Shown here: positions 30,240-39,585 of the stretch, piece by piece
How the letters are laid out: each line of letters starts with the position of its first letter
How positions within the stretch are numbered: the first letter of the stretch is position 1
From: Sphingomonas sp. H160509
GTDB lineage: Bacteria > Pseudomonadota > Alphaproteobacteria > Sphingomonadales > Sphingomonadaceae
Length of the DNA: 64,000 nt
Direction of reading: 5' to 3'
Assembly (NCBI RefSeq): GCF_024124765.2
Contig: NZ_JAMXSR020000002.1
Location: 457,001-521,000 of the forward strand
Translations under genes and position numbers: made by a program
The notes under the pieces: model-generated
The model's database searches: none
What the model saw: the letters and a program-made list of their open reading frames with translations, nothing else
What the model was told of the DNA's origin: nothing

Positions 30240-31451
30240 TCACAGCAGATGCGGGTCGCTGCGGAAACGGCAGGGCGTGATCGGCAGGTCCGTGTCGAAG
30301 GCGGCTTGCGGCTGGTTACGCAGGTCGCGGTAGATGCCGACCATCTGCTGCCCGACCGCGTCCCAGCTATACACTCGGCGGCATTCTTCCAGCGCGGCAG
30401 TCGCCAAGCGCGTGCGGAGGTTCGTATCGGTGATGACGCTGGTCAGCGAGGCGGCCAGCGCCGGTACGTCGCCGGGATCGGTCAGCAGGCCGTTCTCGTT
30501 ATCCCGGACGCAGTCGACGACGCCGACGGCGTGGCACGAGACGACCGCGAGGCCACACGCCATCGCCTCGAGGATGGTGTTCGAGAACCCCTCGGCATAG
30601 GTCGGCGACACGAACACGTCGTGCGCGCGGTAGAGTTCGGGGACCGCGTCATAGTCCGCACAGCCGCTGAACGTCACGCGGTCGGTGAGGCCGAGTTCGG
30701 TCGCGAGCGCCTGCGCCGGGTCAACGTCGGGACCGATGCCGGAGATGGTCGCGTGCCAGTCCCCGCGCACGTCCGGCAGCGCATGGAGAAAGTCGAGCAC
30801 GCCTTTGCGGCGATCGACGCGACCGTGATAGAGCAGGCGGACCAGTCCGGGCGCGACGATCGCGTGAGATGCTGGCGTGAAATGGTCGGTATCGACGGCC
30901 CCCGGAACGATCGTGAACCGGTCTAGCGGCGTGCCGAGCCGGTCGTGGACTTCGCCCGCGAAACTTTTACCGCCGATCAGCAGCGCACCGGCATGGTCGA
31001 GCACGCGGACCATCGCGAGCCGGTGCGTTTCGCAGCACGAGCCGACCCAATGCCCGTCACCGCCCTGTATCGACACGACGCAGGGCAAGCCTAGGCGGTA
31101 GGCCGCGATCATCGTTGCCCAGCCGGTCGGATAGCCATATTGCGCGTGGAGCATGTCGAACGGATTGACGGCGTGGTCGCGCGCGATGGCCTCGACGATT
31201 GCGTCGATATCGCGCTCGAAATCACCGCCATCCTGTTCGCCCAGTGCTTCGAGGCCGACGACGCGTACGCCCGACACCGGTGGCGGGGGGCCGCCGCCAT
31301 AAACGCGCGCGCGTGCCGGATCGCCATAATATTGGCTGATCATCGTCACGTCGTGGCCCGCCGCGACGAGCTGGCGCAACAGGTTGATCGCGTAGATCGA
31401 CATCCCCGATATCGCCGGAAAGAAGCGACGCGAGACGAAGCATATCCGCAT
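30240..31451 (-). CDS. family 4 glycosyltransferase
   Basis: 403 residues from ATG 31451, overlapping the isomerase stop as ATGA. N-terminal acceptor domain: CFVSRRFFPAISGMSIYAIN and VVSIQGGDGHWVGSC. Donor domain: LLYHGRVDRRKGVLDFLHAL and EX7E in PTYAEGFSNTILEAMACGLAV. It lies directly before the PIG-L gene (7 bp gap), the order seen for a transferase-deacetylase pair such as MshA-MshB. Sugar donor cannot be read from sequence. Confidence 0.87.
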   Translation of the reverse strand: MRICFVSRRFFPAISGMSIYAINLLRQLVAAGHDVTMISQYYGDPARARVYGGGPPPPVSGVRVVGLEALGEQDGGDFERDIDAIVEAIARDHAVNPFDMLHAQYGYPTGWATMIAAYRLGLPCVVSIQGGDGHWVGSCCETHRLAMVRVLDHAGALLIGGKSFAGEVHDRLGTPLDRFTIVPGAVDTDHFTPASHAIVAPGLVRLLYHGRVDRRKGVLDFLHALPDVRGDWHATISGIGPDVDPAQALATELGLTDRVTFSGCADYDAVPELYRAHDVFVSPTYAEGFSNTILEAMACGLAVVSCHAVGVVDCVRDNENGLLTDPGDVPALAASLTSVITDTNLRTRLATAALEECRRVYSWDAVGQQMVGIYRDLRNQPQAAFDTDLPITPCRFRSDPHLL

Positions 31452-32282
31452 CAGGACAATGCCGCCCGGAGATAGGCGATCGATTCTGGAATCGCCTGAT
31501 GCGCGCGGGGGCTCTCTCGCGAGAGTTCGACGCAGACTAGCTTGTCGAAGCCGATCGACTCCAGCGCGGCGAGGATGGAGGGAATGTCCATGTCGCCCTG
31601 ACCGAAGGGGAGGTGCGTATGGTCGCCGCGGCGCATGTCCTCGACCGCGACGGTGCCGAGGCGATCGGCATAGGCGTGCACCGCGGCGTCGGGGGGCGAT
31701 ATCCTGCGTGACGAGGCAGTGCCCGGTGTCGAGCGCGAGCCGCAGGTCGGGATGGCGCTCCGCAAGCCGTGAATAGTCGGCGACTGTTTCGATCAACATG
31801 CCGGGTTCGGGTTCGAGGCTGACCGGAATGCCGGTGCGAGCGGCATGCTCGACGACCTTGCCGAGGCCCGCGTCGAGCCAGTCGAGTGCGTCTTCACGCG
31901 CGATACCAGGCTTCGGTACGCCCGCCCAGAACGATACGGTCTCGGCATTCAGAATCGCTGCGACTTCGAGCGCGCGGGCGAGGAACGCAACGCGGCGGTC
32001 TCGGCCCTCTGAGTTTGCCGTGACCAGCGTCGGCTCATGCTTGTCGCGCGGGTCGAGCAGGTAGCGCGCACCGGTCTCGATCACCGAACCTAGTCCGAGC
32101 GACCGCAGCAGCGTGCCGACGCGCTCCGCCTCGCGTGCCCAATCGTCGGCGAAGGGATCGAGGTGGTGATGATCCAGCGTCAGCGCGACGCCGTCATAGC
32201 CGGCGTCGGCGATCAGGTGCAGTGCATCGTCGAGCCGGTGGTTAGCCGCGCCGTTGGTGTTGTAGGCGAACCGCAGCGTCAT
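31451..32282 (-). CDS. sugar phosphate isomerase/epimerase (xylose-isomerase-like TIM barrel), frame break
   Basis: From ATG 32282 (MTLRFAYNTNGAANHRLDDAL). TIM-barrel (AP endonuclease 2/IolE type) features: DGVALTLDHHHLDPF, ETVSFWAGVPKPG, VSLEPEPGML (metal ligand Glu) and LALDTGHCLVT (Asp/His ligands). The frame is lost in the G6 run at 31691-31696 after VTQDIA; the next frame gives HAYADRLGTVAVEDMRRGDH and LVCVELSRESPRA. Both termini show ATGA overlaps. Related enzymes isomerise or dehydrate inositols (IolE, IolI) and ketoses, which suits the inositol gene in the same operon. EboE proteins of the ebo clusters also belong to this fold. Confidence 0.82.
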
Positions 32283-33797
32283 CGTGCCGCCTCCGTCTCG
32301 AGGCTCTGTTCGGACCAGGCAACGTGATGCGCTTCGGGCTCGCGGTAGAGCGGATAGAGCGGGCCGACGATTTCGTCCGCCAGCGCGGTATCGAAGAACG
32401 GCTGGCCCCCGAGCCGCGCGACTGCTTCCTCGGTGAGGCGGACGGGCAGGCGCGTCGCGCTTTCTTCGCCGCCGAAGCTGACCAGCGGGCTGTCGAGCGC
32501 GACCAGCTTGGCGACGTTGCGCTCGCCGATCCGGTAATAGCTCATCGTCTCGACTTCCATGCCGGGCACGATCACCTTGACGACCGCGACGCTGGCATCC
32601 GCGGGGGACATGTCGACGTAGAGAATGTCGAACCCGGCCGTCTCGACCGCCTCCCTCGCCAGTCGCCCGCGCGCGCGCATCGGGGACATCCGCGCGCGGC
32701 AGGTGGGAAAAGGCGCGGCGGCTGCGCTCGGCGAGCATCGTCTCGGCGAGCCACTCTCTGAGCGTCGCTGCATCGACATCGGTCCAGCGTTGCATTTCCG
32801 AAAAGGCGCGGCCGTCGCTCGATTTGGCGGCACCGCCGGCTTGCGCCATGAACCGGTCGATATAGCCGCGCGGCGCGATCGTCTCGGCGAGTGCCATCGG
32901 GCCATGCGCGAAGGCTTTCCGCGCGCGGCTCGCGGCGTATTCGGCAATCGCCTTGGCCAGCGCCTGCGCCGTGTCGGGATGCGCCGCCTCGCCGCACGCC
33001 GTCGCCATGATCGGCACGGCGGGCTCGCGCGCATCGACACCGACGCAATAGACGTTGGCCATGCCGAATTCGTCGGTCGCGAATTTGGGGATCACGCGGA
33101 TGTCGGCGGCGGCGAAGCGGTTGATCAGGTCGCCGATCTCGCCGGGAAGGCTCTCCGGCAGGTCGATCGCGACGCCGCGGTCGAGCGCGCGGAACAGCAG
33201 CCCGTTGCCGTCGCGCTGAAGGATCTCGCACAGCCCGTGGCCGATCGCCCAATCAAGGTCCGGCCCGGCGCCCATCCCGTTCGAGATGATCGTCGTGAAC
33301 GGCACATAGCCGGGGTCGAGTTCCTTGGCCGAATAGGCGGCGAGGTCGATCGGCACGAGGACGCTGGACCCGTCCGCCCAGCGCCGGGCCTCGACCCAGT
33401 CGAGCGGCGTATTGTGGTCGACCGGGGATCCTGCGGGAAGGCACAGCGTCAGCGGATCGGCGATCCCGCGCTCGCCGCGTTCGCGGACGAGGTCGGCATA
33501 GCTGCCATTCGTCTTGCCGCGTGCGGACAATGTCAGCGTCGGCCAGACCATCTCGGCGATCTCGCCCAGCGCACCCAGGATCGCGGCCTCGTCGGTCGCG
33601 CCATAGCCGACGCCGTACGGCATGATGCCGTCCAGGTCCGCGGTCTCCGGGAACAGCGCGACCACCCAGACCGGGATGCCGACGCGGTCGATCCCGTCGA
33701 TCGAAAACGCGACGATGTCGCCGGCTGGAAACGCGTCGAGATACAGATGGCAGGCTGCGCCCAATTGTTTGGGCAGGCCGGTGATAGTGCGGGTCAT
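32279..33797 (-). CDS. YcaO-domain protein (frame break)
   Basis: YcaO enzymes use ATP to activate amide carbonyls, giving azolines, thioamides or amidines; some act on small molecules rather than peptides (6-thioguanine synthesis). Seen here: PYGVGYGATDEAAILGALGE, then the hallmark SNGMGAGPDLDWAIGHGLCE followed by ILQRDGNGLL, and later CGEAAHPDTAQALAKAIAEYAASR. The frame breaks near 32683; the last part reads AREAVETAGFDILYVDMSPAD. The C-terminus (LETEAAR) lacks the Pro-rich end found in many RiPP-type YcaO enzymes. ATG 33797 has GAGGGA 7 nt upstream. No precursor peptide was found around it. Confidence 0.85.
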
Positions 33798-34611
33798 AAC
33801 GGGATCCCTCTTCACGCCCGGCGCACGGGCCAGCGCTTCGTCGAGCACGGCGACGGCGACGTCGCGACCGACTTCGGGGGGCATATTCGAACGGAGTCAG
33901 GACGGCATCGAACGCCAGCGGAGCGATCACGTCGCGGTACTGGCGGATCTCGCGGTGGGTCAGCGGGATGTCCTTGTGGAACGCCTTGTGGCTCGAGATC
34001 GCGTGGCTGACGCCCGCCGCGTCCTGGTCGATCTTGAACATGTCGCCGCAGAACAGGCGCCTGCCGACCGCATCGTGGAGCGCCGCCTGGCCTTCGTAAT
34101 GGCCGCCGACGTGATGCAGCGTATAGCCGGGCGCGATCTCCAGCACGTCGTCATACGGCGTCGTGACGCGGAACGCCTTGGTCATGCCGAGGTCGTCCTT
34201 CTGGATCGCGAGCATCTCCGGCGCGCAGTCGCGCTGAAGCTGGAACAGCGCGCCATAGCCATGCGCGTGACTGGCCGCGAGATAGCGAATCCCGCCCAGC
34301 CGTTCGATCTGTTCGAGCATCGCGGGCGAGTAATAGGGCGCGGCCTCGAAGGCGATGTTGCCACCCTCGCGGACGATCAGCCAGCCGGTACCGCCCAGCC
34401 CGAGATGTGGTGTCGTGGCGAAGGCCCAGAGATCATCGGCAACCTGTCGCCAGCTGCCGTCGTGGGTTGCGGCGACGTCCTGTTCGGGAAGGAAGCGCCA
34501 GCCATCCTCGGGCAGGTCGTTGCGCGTATCGTTGCAGACCGGACAATCGGCGGGCGCGAAATGACGCTGCCAGAAGCCGCAATGCGCGCAGGCATACCAG
34601 CTCAGAGGCAT
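33794..34611 (-). CDS. MBL-fold protein with N-terminal zinc ribbon (C-terminal frame break)
   Basis: Residues 8-26 form a rubredoxin-like zinc ribbon (CAHCGFWQRHFAPADCPVC). Then a metallo-beta-lactamase fold: SHAHGYGALFQL (HxHxxG in altered form), HHVGGHYEGQA and RRLFCGDMFKID. After PFEYAP the frame changes at the G6 run 33876-33881. Corrected, it reads EVGRDVAVAVLDEALARAPG. A further base change near 33803 would end it in TGA overlapping the YcaO ATG (ATGA), which matches the rest of the operon; without that second change it would be fused to YcaO. I place the end at 33794 on that reasoning. ATG 34611 overlaps the Gfo/Idh stop by 10 nt. Hydrolase with unknown substrate. Confidence 0.78.
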
Positions 34612-35597
34612 GATCGCGCCTCCGTATAGGCGGCGTCGAAAAGGCGCATCAGCGACAGGTCCCGGTCAATGGAGAAATCATGCGCGTCGCCGCGGACGGC
34701 GGCGGCGAACGCGGCGGCCTGCGCGGTGAACGGCGAGAGCGCGGTGTCGAAGGATAGGGCGGTCTCCTCCCCGGTGCGGGCGCAACGCCGGATCACGGTG
34801 CCGCCCTCGGTCTGGCCCATCGTATCGGTGGCGACGAGCAGCCCGTCCTCGCCGAGAATCTCAAGCCGGCGGCGGGGCAGCACTTCGGGGCAGTTATAGG
34901 CGACGTGGCTCTGGACCAGGATGCCGCCTGCGGTGCGACCCGACAGGATGCCGCCATCGTCGACCGGATAGTCGTGGATGCGCCGTTGCAGGTCGATATG
35001 CAGGCGCGCGAGCGGCTCGCCGACCAGCATCGCTGCGAGATCGAGGCCGTGGAGCGCGAGGTCGATGACTGCGCCGCCGCCCGCGGCCGCCGGATCGGCG
35101 CGCCAGTTGCAGCCGCCGCCTTCGCTGGACGGCGACCAGCTCGGGTCGACCCAGCAGGCGTAGACGATCCGTACCGCGATCGGTCGGCCGATGGCGCCGT
35201 CGCGGATCGCCTGCGCCATCGCGCGATGTGCGGGGTGATGGCGCTGGTCGAACGCGGTGCCGTAGAGGTGTCCTGCGACGGCCGATCCGATCGTCTCGGC
35301 ATCGTCCAGCGTCGCGGCGATCGGCTTTTCGCACAGCACCGGCACGCCCGCCGCCACGGCCACGCGGACCGGGTCGGCGTGAAGATTGTTGGGCGTGGCA
35401 ACGTAGAGGCAGTCGAGCGCGGCATCGGCCAGCATCGCCTCGGCGGTATCATAGGCGAGGATTCCGCCCGACATCGCGCTGGCCTGCGCCATCGGCGAGG
35501 GGTCGGCGATGGCGACGAGCGTCCCGCCTGCCGCGGCGATGCCGGGCGCCATATAGTCGCGTGCGACCCAGCCGAAGCCGACGATGCCCCAGCGCAT
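34602..35597 (-). CDS. Gfo/Idh/MocA-family oxidoreductase
   Basis: About 331 residues. Rossmann domain: RWGIVGFGWVARDYMAPG, ATPNNLHADPVRVAVAAGV and VLCEKPIAATL (the family EKP motif). The second domain contains GGGAVIDLALHGLDLAAMLVG with the usual D-x-x-x-H pattern. These enzymes oxidise or reduce sugars and inositols (e.g. inositol 2-dehydrogenase), so this one may modify the inositol or sugar of the pathway. ATG 35597 chosen; GTG 35603 or 35606 would overlap the methyltransferase stop and is also possible. Confidence 0.88.
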   Translation of the reverse strand: MRWGIVGFGWVARDYMAPGIAAAGGTLVAIADPSPMAQASAMSGGILAYDTAEAMLADAALDCLYVATPNNLHADPVRVAVAAGVPVLCEKPIAATLDDAETIGSAVAGHLYGTAFDQRHHPAHRAMAQAIRDGAIGRPIAVRIVYACWVDPSWSPSSEGGGCNWRADPAAAGGGAVIDLALHGLDLAAMLVGEPLARLHIDLQRRIHDYPVDDGGILSGRTAGGILVQSHVAYNCPEVLPRRRLEILGEDGLLVATDTMGQTEGGTVIRRCARTGEETALSFDTALSPFTAQAAAFAAAVRGDAHDFSIDRDLSLMRLFDAAYTEARSCL

Positions 35598-35599
35598 GC

Positions 35600-36694
35600 T
35601 CACCACCGCGCCGGCAGGTCTAGGATACGGCGGTTCCGCGCCGCATCACCGGTATCCGACAGCCACGTCGACGCCTCACCATATTCCGCGCGGTAGCGAT
35701 CGGAGGGCCAGTGCGGGGTATTGCCATCGAGCAACGGGTTCGCTTGCAGGACCGCATCGGCAGCCGGCATTGCTAGTCCGCCGTTCAGCGGACGTGCCGC
35801 GCCGCCATTCGCCTCGACGATCGACCATGCCTCGATAGCGGGATCGTCGGACCATCGTGTCGATGCGGGTGCATCCCCTGCGAGAAGCGCACGACGCAAC
35901 TCGCGCTCGTCATGCACTACGGCATCTGGAAACAGCGCTGCCCATTCGGACGACGCGCGTGCCGGTCCCATTGCTCCGCCAGAGACGGCAGCGTTGTGAA
36001 GATGGCTTACCGCAAGCACGCCGCCGGGTGTGACGGCTTCGCGCAACAGCCCGGCGATCCGCGGCTGGTCGGGCAGGAAATAGAAGGCGTCGTGACAGGC
36101 AGCCAAGTCAAACTTCTGCGTTTCCACCGGCCACAAAGCGGCGGCGTCGAACACGACATACTCCGCGGCCGGCGCGACCCAGTTCTTCGCCAGCCAGCAT
36201 TTCGCGAACACCACGTCCGCGCCGAGGCACGCGACACCGCGCGCCGATAGTTCACGGAGATAGTGGCCGATCCCGCACGCCAGTTCGAACGCAGTATTCG
36301 GCTGCCGCCAATGCGCCTCGACCAGCGCGAGCCCGGCGAGATACGTCGGATCGCTCCAGCGATGCGCGAAGTAATCCGCCACGGGCCCCATCCGCAGCAA
36401 CGCCATCGCCGCGCGCAACGACAGCGTGTCACGCTCGCGCACCAGCTGCTTCAGCTCGCCGAGGTCTGTCGCGGGGCCAGTCCACCACGCATCCTGATCG
36501 GTCAGCAACGCAACCAGTGCATCGTCCGGGCAGCCTGCGTCGAGATGGTCGAGTGCCACCGCCACCAGCCCCTCGCTGTCGGTCCGCAGATACGGGATGC
36601 CGTCGACCACCGGCCAGCGTTCGCCGGGTGCGGCCAGCGAATACGGCGTGTCGGCGACGAGCAACCGTCCGGTGACGGGCGAGCGGTAGCTCAC
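35600..36694 (-). CDS. SAM-dependent methyltransferase with Trm112-like N-terminus
   Basis: 364 residues from GTG 36694, overlapping the HD gene stop as GTGA. The first 35 residues (SPVTGRLLVADTPYSLAA, then PVVDGIPYLR) resemble the Trm112/UPF0434 domain that is often fused to methyltransferases. The class I fold follows at about 125-260: FELACGIGHYLRELSARGV (motif I), VVFDAAALWP, FDLAACHDAFYFLPDQP, TPGGVLAVSHLHNA. Target unknown; a sugar or carboxyl methylation in the pathway is a reasonable guess. Confidence 0.82.
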   Translation of the reverse strand: MSYRSPVTGRLLVADTPYSLAAPGERWPVVDGIPYLRTDSEGLVAVALDHLDAGCPDDALVALLTDQDAWWTGPATDLGELKQLVRERDTLSLRAAMALLRMGPVADYFAHRWSDPTYLAGLALVEAHWRQPNTAFELACGIGHYLRELSARGVACLGADVVFAKCWLAKNWVAPAAEYVVFDAAALWPVETQKFDLAACHDAFYFLPDQPRIAGLLREAVTPGGVLAVSHLHNAAVSGGAMGPARASSEWAALFPDAVVHDERELRRALLAGDAPASTRWSDDPAIEAWSIVEANGGAARPLNGGLAMPAADAVLQANPLLDGNTPHWPSDRYRAEYGEASTWLSDTGDAARNRRILDLPARW

Positions 36695-37584
36695 AGCAGG
36701 CCAACATCCGCCAGAACGCGGTCGTGGAACGTCTTGACCGGGCCGGCATGGACCAGTTCGTAGGTGTGCAGCACGGCGTCCATCGTCGCCGACGCAGCAC
36801 GCAGATGCTGTTCGATCTCCAGCACCCGGTCGAGCACGTCGGCTGCATGAAATGCGCGCGCCGCCGGCGTCGTGTCGCTGGCGATCGGCGCGATCGCCGC
36901 GCGAACCTGCGCCGCGACCGCCGGGTCGAGCATCGCCATCGCCTGTTCGCGCGCCGTGTCGATCACGCGGTCAAGCAGGTCGCCGAGCAGCACCTCGCCG
37001 GTGAACCCCGCGTCGGGCATCGCCGCATTATGGAAATGATGCGCCATCGACGCGAGGAACACCTCCGCCGGGTCCGCGCCGTAACCGGGTGCCGCGAGCA
37101 CGCCGTACACCGCGACGATCAGGCAGTGCTCGGCATGGTTCTCCGGCGGCTGGAGCAACAGGCGTGGCCGACCCGGGCAGGTGACGCCCGCACGCGGTTG
37201 TGTCGCGAGCTGCATGACGAACCGCGGCACCGGCCCGGCCGCCGGTGCGCCTTCCGGCAGTGCATTGCGGAGATCCGCCGCGAGCGCCGGGTCGAGCAAC
37301 ACCGCTACCTCGTCGAACCCACGTTCGAGCACCGTGCACGCTTCCGCATCGGACAGGCCAAGCTCGGCTAGCGTGGTGCGGTCGAGGTCACCCAGTCGTG
37401 CCGCAGCAAGCGCAGCGGCGACCGTGCGCCGCATCACCGCCGCCGGCGCATCGCCCGCCGCCAGCGCCGCCCAGCCACGCGCGAACAATCGCTCGGCGAT
37501 CGACCCGTCGCGCTCCGCCGACCGGATCCGCTTCAGGTCGCCGAGTTCGCGCAACAGCGGCAGATGCGCCGCACCCAGCGTCAC
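36691..37584 (-). CDS. HD-superfamily-like protein
   Basis: 297 residues from GTG 37584 (VTLGAAHLPLLRELGDLKR), overlapping the inositol-phosphate synthase stop. The N-terminal half is helical and unrecognised. The C-terminal half carries His/Asp residues in HD-like order: ENHAEHCLIVAVYG, FLASMAHHFHNAAMPDAGF (HH) and FHAADVLDRVLEIEQHL (Asp). HD proteins hydrolyse phosphate esters or, when oxidative (HD-DO, inositol oxygenase type), cleave inositols or phosphonates; which applies cannot be told here. It deserves attention as a possible inositol- or intermediate-acting enzyme. Confidence 0.65.
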   Translation of the reverse strand: MTLGAAHLPLLRELGDLKRIRSAERDGSIAERLFARGWAALAAGDAPAAVMRRTVAAALAAARLGDLDRTTLAELGLSDAEACTVLERGFDEVAVLLDPALAADLRNALPEGAPAAGPVPRFVMQLATQPRAGVTCPGRPRLLLQPPENHAEHCLIVAVYGVLAAPGYGADPAEVFLASMAHHFHNAAMPDAGFTGEVLLGDLLDRVIDTAREQAMAMLDPAVAAQVRAAIAPIASDTTPAARAFHAADVLDRVLEIEQHLRAASATMDAVLHTYELVHAGPVKTFHDRVLADVGLL

Positions 37585-38759
37585 CGGCGGTCGAGCCAGG
37601 TGTCGAGGATCAGCTGCTGCTCGCCGAACGCGTGGATCGGCTCGCCGCCGTCCGCGGTCTGCGGCATCTTGAAGAAGATTCCCATCTGGTCCTGCACGCC
37701 GCCTTCGCCGCGCGTCTGCGCCAGTGCCAGGCAGCGCGCGATCTCGATCGCCAGCGGCGCGGCGAGCACCGAATCCTTGCACAGGAAATTAAGCTTCAGC
37801 TGCATCTTCTGGCCGAGGAAGCCGGTGAGGTCGATGTTGTCCCACGCTTCCTTGTTGTCGCCGCGCGGCTTGTAATAATGGATCATGATGATGTGATCCT
37901 CGACCGGATAGCCGAGAATCTGGTCGAGCACCGACTTCTTGGTATCGACCTTCGACGCGAGGCTCTTGGGATCGTCGAGCGCGAGGCCGTCCGAATTGCC
38001 GAGGATGTTGGTCGAGAACCAGCCGTCGACATGCAGCGCACGATCACGCAGCGCCGGCGCGATCACCGTCTTGAGAAGCGTCTGCCCGGTTTTGCCGTCC
38101 TTGCCGGCGATCGGCACGCTGCGCTGGCGGGCGAGTTCGGCGAGCGGTGCGACGTCGGCGGCGACCGACGGCGTGAAATTGGCGTAGGGCGTGTCGCTGG
38201 CGATCGCGGCATAGGCGTAGAGCATCGCCGGGCTGATCGCTGCGTCATCGCTGTCGAGCCCGCGTTCGAAGCCCTCGACGCTGGTCAGCGCGTCCGCACC
38301 GAGATCGGCCTTGCGCTCGGTCGAGGCGAGATTGATCATCACGACGCGGTCGAGATTCTGCTCGGTCTTGAAGCGCGCGAGATCGTCTTGGATGTGCTGG
38401 ACCGCGGCGCGGTGGCCGGGCGCGGCGATCTTATTGGCGCCGTCGATGTTCGCACAGAAGTCGGTTGAGCCGACGGCGGGCCATGGCCGCATGTCCGACA
38501 GGCTGGACGCCCCGTTGACAAGTTCGCTCTCGCTCAGCACGCCGTGCTTCAGCGCGGCGGTCGCGAGGTCGTCATGGCTGAGGTCCCAGCCGCCGAAATG
38601 GAGATCGCGGTATGCCGCCATGCCGTCGACGTCGCGGCTGGCGAGCGGCAGGCCCGACAGGTCGTTTGATCCTGCACGGATCATTGCGATCCCCGCCGCC
38701 GCGGTGGTGGCCACCGCGCCATTCAGTCCGATCACTGCGATCCCGACCCGTTCGCCCAT
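37581..38759 (-). CDS. ino1: inositol-3-phosphate synthase
   Basis: First gene of the operon, 392 residues. Converts glucose-6-phosphate to myo-inositol-3-phosphate with NAD. N-terminal VGIAVIGLNGAVATTAAAG is the NAD-binding loop. Family core motifs: INLASTE, AGKDGKTGQTLLKTVIAPAL, DGWFSTNILGNSDGLAL, YKPRGDNKEAWDNIDLTGFLG and NFLCKDSVLAAPLAIEIA. Length and motifs are close to the family norm and the gene is unbroken. ATG 38759 follows AGAGGA. It commits carbon to an inositol product and is the key reason to view the operon as an inositol-derived pathway. The promoter should lie in 38760-39013. Confidence 0.92.
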   Translation of the reverse strand: MGERVGIAVIGLNGAVATTAAAGIAMIRAGSNDLSGLPLASRDVDGMAAYRDLHFGGWDLSHDDLATAALKHGVLSESELVNGASSLSDMRPWPAVGSTDFCANIDGANKIAAPGHRAAVQHIQDDLARFKTEQNLDRVVMINLASTERKADLGADALTSVEGFERGLDSDDAAISPAMLYAYAAIASDTPYANFTPSVAADVAPLAELARQRSVPIAGKDGKTGQTLLKTVIAPALRDRALHVDGWFSTNILGNSDGLALDDPKSLASKVDTKKSVLDQILGYPVEDHIIMIHYYKPRGDNKEAWDNIDLTGFLGQKMQLKLNFLCKDSVLAAPLAIEIARCLALAQTRGEGGVQDQMGIFFKMPQTADGGEPIHAFGEQQLILDTWLDRR

Positions 38760-39013
38760 AATTACGTCCTCTCAAAACTGAGCGCGTGGCTAGCTGTCCG
38801 TAAAGTAAAGTCCACCGAAGTCTGCGGAAATTGCCGCTAAACTGCTCCGGGAATTACATATGTTGCTGTCGCGAGAGGGGAAGACGATGAGGCCTCGTCG
38901 GGGCGCTACCTTGTCAGGAAGAGCCCAGTTGGCTTGATCGGATTCCTGATACCTAGTCTTGAACGAAAACCGCCAGATTGAACGTCGGGTCCGCTATCCG
39001 CCAGGGGCCGCAA

Positions 39014-39535
39014 TCACGCCATCGGGATCGATGCCGTCGAATAGGTCGACAAAGTTTCCCATCCCGAGGTCCGATACAATGCCCGGCCAACCGCTGTTGC
39101 GATGAGCAGTTCGTGCAGGTTTAGATCACGACGCGCCTCGCGCAGGGCGGTCATCAGCGCCCGGCCAAGCCCTTTCCGGCGGTGGTCGAGAGCTGTCAGG
39201 ACTCGGTCGAAAACAAACGCTTCCGCGGTGTCGGCCGCAAATCCGCTCGTCGGGACTCTCCAACTTTCGCAACGACGCACCGTCGTCATGAAGTCCCCGG
39301 CAAGGTCCACGTGCCACCTTCCGGGGAGCGCTGACCGCAGAGCATCGGGTGGACTGCAGACCTTGAGCAGATGGCCTGGGCGGCTAACCCGTTGAGCCAA
39401 TTCGACAAGGACAGTACGATTGGAGATTCCGTACGGTCTGTTCACTGCGATCGGTGGCCGATTGGGCTTCTGCTTGATCACGGATCGACCAACGAGCCCA
39501 CGCCTTTCCAGCGCTAAGCGGGGGCACTGTCGCAT
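39014..39535 (-). CDS. GNAT-family N-acetyltransferase (possibly truncated)
   Basis: Acetyl-CoA-binding motif HRRKGLGRALMTALREARR and the C-terminal ATAVGRALYRTSGWETLSTY define a GNAT domain. Compared with relatives, the stretch between GDFMTT and AADTAEAF is shorter than expected, and the N-terminus (MRQCPRLALERRGLVGRS) is not well conserved, so part of the gene may be missing or shifted. Acceptor unknown. Divergent from the DUF4139 pair. Confidence 0.6.
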   Translation of the reverse strand: MRQCPRLALERRGLVGRSVIKQKPNRPPIAVNRPYGISNRTVLVELAQRVSRPGHLLKVCSPPDALRSALPGRWHVDLAGDFMTTVRRCESWRVPTSGFAADTAEAFVFDRVLTALDHRRKGLGRALMTALREARRDLNLHELLIATAVGRALYRTSGWETLSTYSTASIPMA

Positions 39536-39585
39536 TGCCCTTCCGATCCGACCGCGTCATTGTCGCGCACTCAGGGGAGAATGGT

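Noticed and set aside
30240-33884. A single open frame of 1214 codons across GT4, isomerase and YcaO
   Set aside because: It is made of three genes whose frame errors happen to join them; each has its own start with an ATGA overlap and its own family motifs.
25636-38759. Reading the glycosyltransferase operon as a standard capsule/exopolysaccharide locus
   Set aside because: No Wzx, Wzy, Wza/Wzc or priming transferase is seen, while Ino1, PIG-L, YcaO and MBL proteins are atypical for such loci; kept only as an alternative.
38887-38937. 16-codon frame with a good GAGGGG site, considered as a RiPP precursor for the YcaO enzyme
   Set aside because: On the opposite strand to the operon, very short, Arg-rich and without a Cys/Ser/Thr-rich core.
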